Below are positions 8,694 through 16,329 of a stretch of 64,000 bases of DNA, one piece after another. The DNA is from Acinetobacter pittii ANC 4050. Lineage in GTDB: Bacteria > Pseudomonadota > Gammaproteobacteria > Pseudomonadales > Moraxellaceae. The notes beneath the pieces are model-generated. The model saw only the letters and a program-made list of their open reading frames with translations, made no database searches and was not told where the DNA came from. The stretch is from positions 1,960,197 to 2,024,196 of the forward strand of contig NZ_KB976987.1 in NCBI RefSeq assembly GCF_000399685.1, given 5' to 3'. Each line of letters begins with the position of its first letter. The first letter of the stretch is position 1. The translations under genes were made by a program, and so were the position numbers.

Positions 8694-9419
8694 TTAACAG
8701 CCACACTCTCTTTTTATAATTTCTATATTTTTGGCCGCCTCTTGATCTCCTTGATCAGCAGCAATTTGAAGTAATTCAATTGATTTACTAATGTTTTTTT
8801 CTACCCCTCTCCCTTCATAGTACATTCCAGCAAGTATTTTAGCTGCATCTCCATCTTTCCCATTTATAATAGCCTTGTTATACCAATAGGCAGCCTTTTC
8901 ATAATTCAAAGGAGTTCCTTCGCCATTAAAATACATATTACCTAAATTAAACTGTGCACTTAAGTCACCCAAAAGAGCAGCTCTATTAAAAAGATTAAAA
9001 GCCCTATTATTATCCTGTTTTACACCAACTCCATCCTTATACATTCTTCCTAAAAAATTAAGAGCTACTCTATTATCTTTTTTCGAAAGATCAGAAAAAG
9101 TATCTAAAGCCTTAGGAATATTAGTATATTTAGTTCCCTCTGTATAATAAATAACACCCAAACTAGCTTTGGCTTCCTCTTCACCCTGTTCGGCCGCTTT
9201 CTCAAACCAATAAACAGCCTTATCCAAATCTACTTTCTCACCATTTAAACCTTGTTGATATACTACCCCCATATTGTATTGGGCAATAGGGTCACCATTT
9301 TCTGCATTCTTTTGATATTTACTTAACTCACTATTAGAACTTTTAACTTTTACATTAGATGAATCACACCCCACCAAAGTTAATGTACTAAATATAAATA
9401 TTGATAAGAAAAATTTCAT
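8694..9419 (-). CDS. Sel1-repeat lipoprotein (older copy; candidate immunity protein)
   Basis: The chosen ATG at 9419 gives 241 residues starting MKFFLSIFIFSTLTLVGCDS, a lipoprotein signal with lipobox LVGC; an in-frame ATG at 9431 is possible, but GAGAGAT sits at Shine-Dalgarno distance from the inner one. About five Sel1 (TPR-like) repeats follow, for example DPIAQYNMGVVYQQG and SAQFNLGNMYFNGEG, and it ends in ECGC. It is paralogous to the gene at 10815-11540: the first ~87 and last ~45 residues are almost the same, the middle is not. Sel1 lipoproteins serve as periplasmic immunity proteins for some T6SS effectors (for example the TplE partner in Pseudomonas); here that role is inferred from position. 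Confidence 0.8.
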   Translation of the reverse strand: MKFFLSIFIFSTLTLVGCDSSNVKVKSSNSELSKYQKNAENGDPIAQYNMGVVYQQGLNGEKVDLDKAVYWFEKAAEQGEEEAKASLGVIYYTEGTKYTNIPKALDTFSDLSKKDNRVALNFLGRMYKDGVGVKQDNNRAFNLFNRAALLGDLSAQFNLGNMYFNGEGTPLNYEKAAYWYNKAIINGKDGDAAKILAGMYYEGRGVEKNISKSIELLQIAADQGDQEAAKNIEIIKRECGC

Positions 9420-9431
9420 ATTATCTCTCAT

Positions 9432-9566
9432 TTAAAACATGCCTTGGTTTGGAAAATCAAGTGGATGATAGCCTATTTTGGAGGGAGTATGAGGAATTCT
9501 TTGAGGTACTCGTAATTTTTGATCAACAGTTGACTGTTGGTCTTGTGAAACTTTGAAATTATATTT
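9432..9566 (-). pseudogene. orphan Rhs C-terminal tip remnant
   Basis: Reading the minus strand up to the TAA at 9432-9434 gives an open stretch of 44 codons with no start, closed upstream by a TGA at 9567-9569. Its end (SKIGYHPLDFPNQGMF) matches the last residues of the intact Rhs (SKMGYHPLDFPNQGMF); 28 of the last 42 residues are identical in my alignment. The Sel1 gene starts directly after its stop, exactly as after the intact rhs. It is best read as the leftover tip of a displaced Rhs toxin whose Sel1 partner was kept. Confidence 0.8.
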
Positions 9567-9795
9567 TCAATCTTTAATAGTATGTACATGATCATAGAAC
9601 TATCCTTATTAGTAAAATTAGCAATTAGATAGATTATAATTTTCTATAGATACAGACTTATATCTTTTCTTAAAATTGATCTATGAAAATTCTTCTTTTT
9701 AAACATTATTTTTTTATGTTATTTTACGTTGCAAATTGAGTAAGTAGAATTCCTATTTAATAAATTAACACCCATTAATCTATCCGAGATAAAAG
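9567..9795. other. AT-rich intergenic region between Rhs remnant and the plus-strand Sel1 gene
   Basis: Very AT-rich with stops in all frames. It no longer resembles Rhs coding sequence. It must hold the promoter of the plus-strand Sel1 gene starting at 9796. Confidence 0.5.
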
Positions 9796-10650
9796 ATGTT
9801 ATCAAAAAAAATTCTAACTGTTTGTATTTTAAGTATCTTAAATTCAGGTTGTGCAAAATCTGTCAGTCAAGCTAATGATAATAATGAACAACAATACTCT
9901 AGTCAGACCAATACAGATAATATTAATGTAAATGATATCCGATCAAAAGCTGAAAAGGGAGATCCTGAAGCACAGTACAATTTAGGTGTAATGTATGCGG
10001 AAGGATATAAAGACATTCAACCCGATATATTAAAAGCTATTGAATGGTACACTTTATCTGCAAATCAGGGTTATGTTAATGCTCAATATAATTTAGGTTT
10101 ATTATACATGGGAAATGAGCATATTAAACCAGATTATATCAAAGCCAAATATTGGTATGAGAAAGCCGCAGTACAAGGTGATATTCCATCCTTAAACGAA
10201 CTTGGAAATTTCTACAGTAAAGGTTTAGGTATTAAGCAGGACTATCAGAAGGCTATTAAATACTACTTAGTTGCTGCGAATGCAGGTGATTCAGATGCTC
10301 AGACAAATCTTGCCACCATTTTTTTACATGGTAGAGGAGTAATTCAAAATAAGTTAGAAGCTTCACAATGGTATTTGAAAGCTGCCACCCAAGGAGACAT
10401 TGATGCCCAATATAATTTAGGGCTTATGTACTTACTGGGAGATGGTATAAAACAAGATTATCCTCAAGCACAAAAATGGTTTTTAGCAGCTGCAAATCAA
10501 GGTGAAAGCAATGCACAATATCATCTCGGGAAAATATATAAAGACGGGCTAGGAGTGGATAAGAACTTATCCTTAGCCCGTACATGGTTTGAAAAGTCTG
10601 CTGATGCAGGGAACTCATACGCACTCCAAGAATTATCTAAGTTAAATTAA
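9796..10650 (+). CDS. Sel1-repeat lipoprotein, plus strand
   Basis: A 284-residue protein with a signal peptide MLSKKILTVCILSILNSGC (lipobox LNSGC) and about seven Sel1 repeats (DPEAQYNLGVMYAEGY, NAQYNLGLLYMGN, SDAQTNLATIFLHGRG, IDAQYNLGLMYLLGDG, SNAQYHLGKIYKDGLG). It should be an outer-membrane-anchored periplasmic alpha-solenoid that binds other proteins. It is only distantly similar to the two minus-strand Sel1 paralogues and lies between them, facing the other way, inside the Rhs island. It may be another immunity protein for a lost or distant effector; this is inferred. Confidence 0.75.
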   Translation: MLSKKILTVCILSILNSGCAKSVSQANDNNEQQYSSQTNTDNINVNDIRSKAEKGDPEAQYNLGVMYAEGYKDIQPDILKAIEWYTLSANQGYVNAQYNLGLLYMGNEHIKPDYIKAKYWYEKAAVQGDIPSLNELGNFYSKGLGIKQDYQKAIKYYLVAANAGDSDAQTNLATIFLHGRGVIQNKLEASQWYLKAATQGDIDAQYNLGLMYLLGDGIKQDYPQAQKWFLAAANQGESNAQYHLGKIYKDGLGVDKNLSLARTWFEKSADAGNSYALQELSKLN

Positions 10651-10741
10651 TATCTATCTAAACATAAAATTAACTCATAAGTAGGATTTTCACCTATCTA
10701 AGCATTTATTTATATGGATTTAAAAATATTATTTTAAATTC

Positions 10742-11687
10742 AAATTATTAATTATATTTAATTCTGAGCTTAGATATTATTTATCTAAACTCAGTTCAAT
10801 TTAATAATTTTTTGTCAGCACCCACATTCTTTTTTTATAATTTCTATATTTTTAGCAGCTTCTTGATCTCCATGATCAGCTGCGAACTGATATAAATTTA
10901 GTGCTTTTTTAATATCTTTACTTCCTCCTCTCCCTTCATAATACATTCCAGCAAGGGTATAAGCTGCATCAATATTTTCACCTGTTTGATATGCTCTTTC
11001 AAACCATTTTCTAGCTTCGGTAAAATCTTGTTTAACACCTTGTCCTTTAAAATACATTATTCCTAGATTAAACTGTGCACTATTCGACCCTAAATTAGCT
11101 GCTTGTTTAAATAAAGATAATGCTTTTGTATAATCTACAGAAGTATCAATACCATCTTTATATATAATTCCTAACTGATTAATTGATTCTGCGTCATTTT
11201 TACCCACACCTTCTAAAAAAAATTCCATTGCTTTTTTAACATTTCTATATTTTGCATTATCACTAATATAAATTACACCCAAATTATATTTAGCATCTTC
11301 TTCACCTTGCTTAGCAGCTTTTTCAAACCAATAAACAGCCTTATCCAAATCGACTTTCTCACCATTTAAACCTTGTTGATATACTACGCCCATATTGTAT
11401 TGGGCAACAGGGTCACCATTTTCTGCATCTTTTTGATATTTGCTTAACTCACTATTAGAACTTTTAACTTTTATATTAGATGAATCACATCCTACCAAAG
11501 TTAATGTACTAAATATAAATATTGATAAGAAAAATTTCATATTATCTCTCATTTAAAACATGCCTTGGTTTGGAAAATCAAGTGGATGATAACCCATTTT
11601 GGATGGGGCATCTGGGATTCGTGGTAGTTTCGGTAACTTATGGTCAACTGTTGTTTGTTGGCCCTGAGCAATTTTCAATCCTTTAGA
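10742..11687. repeat. direct repeat copy 2 (Rhs tip + Sel1 gene)
   Basis: Partner of 8621-9566, with the matching hairpin at 10764-10794 (CTGAGCTTAGAT / ATCTAAACTCAG). This copy is joined to the intact rhs gene. Confidence 0.85.
10815..11540 (-). CDS. Sel1-repeat lipoprotein (candidate cognate immunity protein of Rhs)
   Basis: The ATG at 11540 gives 241 residues with signal peptide MKFFLSIFIFSTLTLVGC; an in-frame ATG at 11552 directly abuts the rhs stop (TAAATGAGAGATAATATG), so translation is probably coupled. Five Sel1 repeats (DPVAQYNMGVVYQQG, EDAKYNLGVIY, NSAQFNLGIMYFKGQG) and a terminal ECGC are seen. It is the first gene downstream of the intact rhs, the normal position for an Rhs immunity gene, and would act in the periplasm after lipidation. 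This implies that the Rhs toxin works, or is met, in the periplasm. Binding is not shown by sequence. Confidence 0.82.
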   Translation of the reverse strand: MKFFLSIFIFSTLTLVGCDSSNIKVKSSNSELSKYQKDAENGDPVAQYNMGVVYQQGLNGEKVDLDKAVYWFEKAAKQGEEDAKYNLGVIYISDNAKYRNVKKAMEFFLEGVGKNDAESINQLGIIYKDGIDTSVDYTKALSLFKQAANLGSNSAQFNLGIMYFKGQGVKQDFTEARKWFERAYQTGENIDAAYTLAGMYYEGRGGSKDIKKALNLYQFAADHGDQEAAKNIEIIKKECGC

Positions 11688-14600
11688 AATACCTTGTGGT
11701 TTTTCCAATCTACCATATAGATTGATCTTGTCTGTATTAGAACCACCACAAGCCTTATATTTAACAACACCAGCGCATGCCTCTACATACTTACCATCTT
11801 TACGTTCACCAAATGCAAACCCATCGACTGGTTCAGTTATACTTGCTTCTCCATATAAGCCTATACTTCTTTCTAAGGTCGACCTAGTTACGCCATTTCC
11901 TTTATATTCTACAGACCCGCCAACTCCCACACCTGCCACAATACTTGCATTAGCAGTTTTTCCTGCTGCATATCTTTCAGCTACATCTTTTAAACTTTTA
12001 CTTGTTGCATACTTTTCATATGTATCTGATGCTGATTTTACACTTCCATATGAACCAATCGAATTCGTCGATGCAAGCCCCCGTGGATCTATCCATTGAG
12101 TTGGATCACTTACATAAGCAGAGGTATTAATTCCGCCACTTAAACCAATCGGATCTTTACTCACATATCTTGCACTATGAGGTTCATAATAACGATAACG
12201 GTTATAGTGCAGTTCTGTTTCCAGATCGTAATATTGTCCTTGAAAGCGTAAATTATTTTGTTCAAATGGATTATCTTGATTTACTGCTTTAATTTGCGAC
12301 ACCGCGCCCCATGTGTCTTGGAGAATTTCCCATACACATTCACCGCTGGTATTGGTCATGGTTTGTGGTGTTCCGACCTGATCACAGTGGTAGAATGTAA
12401 TCTGCTCTAAATCAGTACGCTTTTTACCAAGATTACGATTCCAAACAGGGTCTTTATAAATAGAATAAGGTTTTGTTTGATATTCCTGATAATCAGGAGT
12501 CTCTATCAGTTGAATGAAATCCTTATAACCTGCTTGTAATAGTGGAACAAAGCTATCAGGTTCATAAATATAGTGCTTTGTATAATTGGTCTGTGCAGAT
12601 TTAAAAGACTCCCATATCATTAAATCTCCATCCCAACCAAACAATGTTAATGCATTAGCTGTTTTTTTGTAGAGTCGACGACCAAATACATCATACCCAT
12701 ATTTTGTAACTAGACCATTATTATCACTTCGAATAAGTCTGTTTTGATTGTCCCAAGTCAGTTTAAGGTTTTTGCCTGCTTGAGTAATCTCTGTCACATT
12801 ACCTTGAGCGTCATATTGGTAGTGTTTACCTTTATAACTTTTAATAAGGTTATTTTTAATTTGTGCTGGACTTAATACCGAGTCAGAATCAATTAAGTTA
12901 CCTGCGGGGTCAAAATTAAAACTTTCTGTTTTATGTAAACTTTGAGCTGCGATTAAACGCCCAATTGGATCATATTGATAATTGAGCTTACCCAGACGGC
13001 TATCTTCGACTTGACTAAGCAAATAGTTTTGATCGTATTGATAGTACCTATGTTCTTGATATTGTAAATAATCTTGAGTTTCTTGCTCAGGTTGAATGAA
13101 CTGTGAACTCAGTAATCCCACATCATTATATTGTTTAGTTTGAATAAGCCCATTAGCTAATAATCGTGTTGTTTCTCTATGCAAATCATCACGCTGAAAT
13201 GAAGCAACTTCTTGGTTATTTAAACCAATTGCATAAATGTGCCCTGAACCATAAACAAGATGGTTCAATGTTTGGCCATCAGGTCGAATGGTTTTAATTA
13301 AATTTCCAAGCTCATCATATTCATAACGTAATACTGCTGTGAGCGGTTTCAGTTCTGGGATTTTATAATGTTGGTGTTCTCTAACCAACTGTCCAAGTGC
13401 ATTGCGATAGAAATCAATTTGGCTAACCTCATTACTGGCTCGGCTCAGTTGGCTATTCAGGTTATAGTCAAATTGTTCTATTTGTCTCTGCCCTGTATGT
13501 AAATGGGTAAAGCTTTTCGAAGCAATTTGTCCATCTATATAATAGTCAAATTGGGTCAGTATATTTGGTTGACGGATTTGAAATAACCTTCCGTTCTCAT
13601 TGTAACTATAGTGCTTTTCCTCTCCATCAAAGGCTTGTTCACGTATCAAATATCCATATTGATTATATCCAAACAAATATTCGGCTTGATTTTGGTTAAT
13701 CAGCTTTTGGATACGGCCTTGTTTGTCCCATTGATAAGCTATGCTATGTCGATTGGCATCAATATGCTGCTCTAACAAGCCAACTCGATTGTACTTATAT
13801 TCCGTTACTAAACCTTTCGTATCGGTATGTTTAAGTAAACGTCCTTCTTCATCATGTTCAAAGTATTCTTTTAACCCATCAGGATAAATAATACTTTGTA
13901 GCTGCCCTTTATCTTGGCCCTTGGTACTGTAAATATACTGTACAACTTTATTATTTGCGGTTTGTTCAGCTGTAAGTGCACCATCTTCATCATATTCCCA
14001 TGTACTACTCTTACCTGAGCAATCGGTATATGAAATCATCTGCCCCAATTCATTGTATCGAATTTTCTTAACACCACCTTTTGCATCAATGACTTCAACC
14101 AATTGATTATTATTGTTATATTTATACTGGGTGATATGTCCTAATGGATTGATTTCTTTACTAAGGTTACCATTTTTATCATATTCTCGTTTCCAAATAC
14201 TACCCTCTGGGTCTTTAATTTCAATTAAATTACCCTGTTCATCATATGCAAAACGAATTATCCCACCATTTGGCTGGACAATTTTAACAAGTTGATCTTG
14301 ATCATTATATTCTTGTTGAGTCTCTCGCCCTTCAAAATCAATTTGACGAGTAATCCGCTTTTGCCCATCACGGCTGTACCATGATTCACGTCCATCTGCT
14401 AAACGTGTGCGGTAAGTAAACCCATTGAGGTCAAAGTAATAGTAAGTTGGAACATCATAAGCGTCATAAACCGCCACTTGACGTAAGCGCGGATGCCATT
14501 TTAGTTTAGTATGGAAACTGCCATCATCAGCCCATTCTTCTACTGCTTTAGCTTTGGCTTCAGTTGATTCGTACCGAATATTTTGTCCACGCCCTGTACG

Positions 14601-16259
14601 GTCTGTATAGCGTGTTAGTTGATGAAATTGGTTATATTCATATGTTCTTGTATGGCCATTTTGATCAATGGCTTTAATCAAGTTACCTTGGGTATCATAA
14701 TCATAACGCGCTAATGGCTCAGCGTTATCATCTAAAAACACCGCAATGATTTTAATTTGCTCACTAAAAGCAAATTTTAATTGGTGCTTGGCATGTTCTA
14801 ATTGAAAATCAACATGTTGAAGATAAGCAGCTTTATCGAAAATAAGATAACTTAAGTCAATCTTTTCTTGCGTTTTTTCATTGAATTGTTGAATCAATTG
14901 ATAAGGCTGGCCAAGTGAAAACTGATGGAATTGAAAAGACCAATCTCCACCGAATTTTAGAACCAAATCTCCATTTTTAAGAGGTTGTACTATTATTCCC
15001 TCATAAGGAACTTCATAAGTTTCAAGTGTAATGGAAGCTGGCAGTTGATGCTTTCGCCCTTTACTATCAATAAATAAATAGCCTTGGGCAGTTTGTTGAA
15101 TCATATTGGAAAATGGCATCATCCAACGTGCACCGATCATGCTTTGATCAAGCTCATCCATTTGTGAGTTATATTGGCGTATAAAAGAAAAACCTATTTT
15201 CGGCAAATAGAAGTCTGCATGCTGAACCCGCTCAGCACCAATTGAATAGCTAATACTTTTTCCAGATTGGGAATCAGAACCTTCACATGGTGGAGCATTT
15301 AAAGCATCTGCCTGTAAACTTACAAACTCTAAAGTGTCTCCTTTCGTATGCCGTTCATACTCACCCGTCTGGTTGATTGGCACACTTGCATTACCTTTAT
15401 TTTCTAATGCTTGTATCGCTTTCAGTGTTTCTTGTAATAGCCAGGCCAACGTATATTTTTGGCCTACATTTGCTTGTTGTTGTAAAGTTTGACTTAAAGC
15501 CGCAATAGCTTGAGTTGCTTCTTGTTGCAAACGACTTATTATACTTGGTTGTATTTTAGGGGTTAAATTTGCTTGGCTCGGCTTCCCTAATAAATCAATG
15601 AGTGGAACAGCCCAGTTGGTAAATTTAAGTTTCGGATCTCGTTTTTCTGCACTTACACCTGCCGCAGTGGTTATTCCTAAATTTGTACCTGTTGCTGGGG
15701 ACATCATGCTCTGTAAGATAGTTACACCCAATGGCGTAGCACTGGTAAGTAGACTGCTTAACTTTGTTTGAGTTTCTTTTAAAAAATTCTCTAAATCTCC
15801 AGCGATCATCGCATTGAGATGTAAACCTAAACGTTTAATATCCGTTTCTGTAATTTTTCCATTTTCTCGATATAAGCACTGCGCCATTAAACCAAACATC
15901 GGACGTAAAGCCATGCGTGCATGTGCTTCATTACTCGGCTCTGAAAATAAACCAATTAAATTTGCCGCAAGCAATGCCCCACGTTGTACAGCAGCATCAC
16001 CAGTTTTTTTATCAGTAGCATAAAGTATTAGGTCTAGTACACTACCCGTCAATGCAAAGATATTAGCAACCGTGGTTATATTGGCCTTACTTTTTATTTG
16101 TTCTAATGTCGTGTTTCCACATACTTGTAAATAAAGCTGAACCTGACTTGCGATCATTTGCAAGTCCGCTACATCCGTCATGCTATTTAAGTTAAAAACA
16201 GCAAGTTCAACAGCAGGTTGTTTTTTAATTTCTTTCTGTTGGGTATTCTCTTTAGCCAT
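11553..16259 (-). CDS. rhs: Rhs-repeat polymorphic toxin (T6SS effector)
   Basis: The ATG at 16259 gives 1568 residues. Residues ~1-300 are an N-terminal module with hydrophobic helices and no PAAR motif. An Rhs/DUF6531 entry follows (SYSIGAERVQHADFYLPKIG), then many YD repeats (for example GHTRTYEYNQFHQLTRYTDR). The core ends with DPIG, 18 residues, DPRG: the DPxG(x)18DPxG self-cleavage signature of Rhs effectors. The last 173 residues after DPRGL (encoded about 11556-12074) form the toxin tip, glycine-rich in its middle (SIVAGVGVGGSVEYKGNG); I do not recognise its family. vgrG lies upstream and a Sel1 lipoprotein abuts its stop, so it is probably fired by the T6SS on that spike. No DUF4123 chaperone gene is present. 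Confidence 0.9.
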   Translation of the reverse strand: MAKENTQQKEIKKQPAVELAVFNLNSMTDVADLQMIASQVQLYLQVCGNTTLEQIKSKANITTVANIFALTGSVLDLILYATDKKTGDAAVQRGALLAANLIGLFSEPSNEAHARMALRPMFGLMAQCLYRENGKITETDIKRLGLHLNAMIAGDLENFLKETQTKLSSLLTSATPLGVTILQSMMSPATGTNLGITTAAGVSAEKRDPKLKFTNWAVPLIDLLGKPSQANLTPKIQPSIISRLQQEATQAIAALSQTLQQQANVGQKYTLAWLLQETLKAIQALENKGNASVPINQTGEYERHTKGDTLEFVSLQADALNAPPCEGSDSQSGKSISYSIGAERVQHADFYLPKIGFSFIRQYNSQMDELDQSMIGARWMMPFSNMIQQTAQGYLFIDSKGRKHQLPASITLETYEVPYEGIIVQPLKNGDLVLKFGGDWSFQFHQFSLGQPYQLIQQFNEKTQEKIDLSYLIFDKAAYLQHVDFQLEHAKHQLKFAFSEQIKIIAVFLDDNAEPLARYDYDTQGNLIKAIDQNGHTRTYEYNQFHQLTRYTDRTGRGQNIRYESTEAKAKAVEEWADDGSFHTKLKWHPRLRQVAVYDAYDVPTYYYFDLNGFTYRTRLADGRESWYSRDGQKRITRQIDFEGRETQQEYNDQDQLVKIVQPNGGIIRFAYDEQGNLIEIKDPEGSIWKREYDKNGNLSKEINPLGHITQYKYNNNNQLVEVIDAKGGVKKIRYNELGQMISYTDCSGKSSTWEYDEDGALTAEQTANNKVVQYIYSTKGQDKGQLQSIIYPDGLKEYFEHDEEGRLLKHTDTKGLVTEYKYNRVGLLEQHIDANRHSIAYQWDKQGRIQKLINQNQAEYLFGYNQYGYLIREQAFDGEEKHYSYNENGRLFQIRQPNILTQFDYYIDGQIASKSFTHLHTGQRQIEQFDYNLNSQLSRASNEVSQIDFYRNALGQLVREHQHYKIPELKPLTAVLRYEYDELGNLIKTIRPDGQTLNHLVYGSGHIYAIGLNNQEVASFQRDDLHRETTRLLANGLIQTKQYNDVGLLSSQFIQPEQETQDYLQYQEHRYYQYDQNYLLSQVEDSRLGKLNYQYDPIGRLIAAQSLHKTESFNFDPAGNLIDSDSVLSPAQIKNNLIKSYKGKHYQYDAQGNVTEITQAGKNLKLTWDNQNRLIRSDNNGLVTKYGYDVFGRRLYKKTANALTLFGWDGDLMIWESFKSAQTNYTKHYIYEPDSFVPLLQAGYKDFIQLIETPDYQEYQTKPYSIYKDPVWNRNLGKKRTDLEQITFYHCDQVGTPQTMTNTSGECVWEILQDTWGAVSQIKAVNQDNPFEQNNLRFQGQYYDLETELHYNRYRYYEPHSARYVSKDPIGLSGGINTSAYVSDPTQWIDPRGLASTNSIGSYGSVKSASDTYEKYATSKSLKDVAERYAAGKTANASIVAGVGVGGSVEYKGNGVTRSTLERSIGLYGEASITEPVDGFAFGERKDGKYVEACAGVVKYKACGGSNTDKINLYGRLEKPQGISKGLKIAQGQQTTVDHKLPKLPRIPDAPSKMGYHPLDFPNQGMF

Positions 16260-16329
16260 CAATATAAAACCTTTAATTCATTCAATTACAGCAATATTTT
16301 TCTATGTTGAATCGCTCTATTCATCCAAC

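Larger units (their letters stand above)
8621..9566. repeat. direct repeat copy 1 (Rhs tip + Sel1 gene)
   Basis: This block matches 10742-11687 at a constant offset of 2121 bases with no net indel. It spans a hairpin (CTGAGTTTAGA / TCTAAACTCAG at 8643-8673), a full Sel1 lipoprotein gene and the end of an Rhs frame. The outer parts are nearly identical, while the middle of the Sel1 gene and the inner Rhs tip have diverged, so it is a mosaic duplication rather than a recent exact copy. Confidence 0.85.

Noticed and set aside
8621..11687. Insertion-sequence or transposon as cause of the direct repeat
   Set aside because: No transposase frame, terminal inverted repeats or target duplications are seen at the borders; homologous exchange explains it better.
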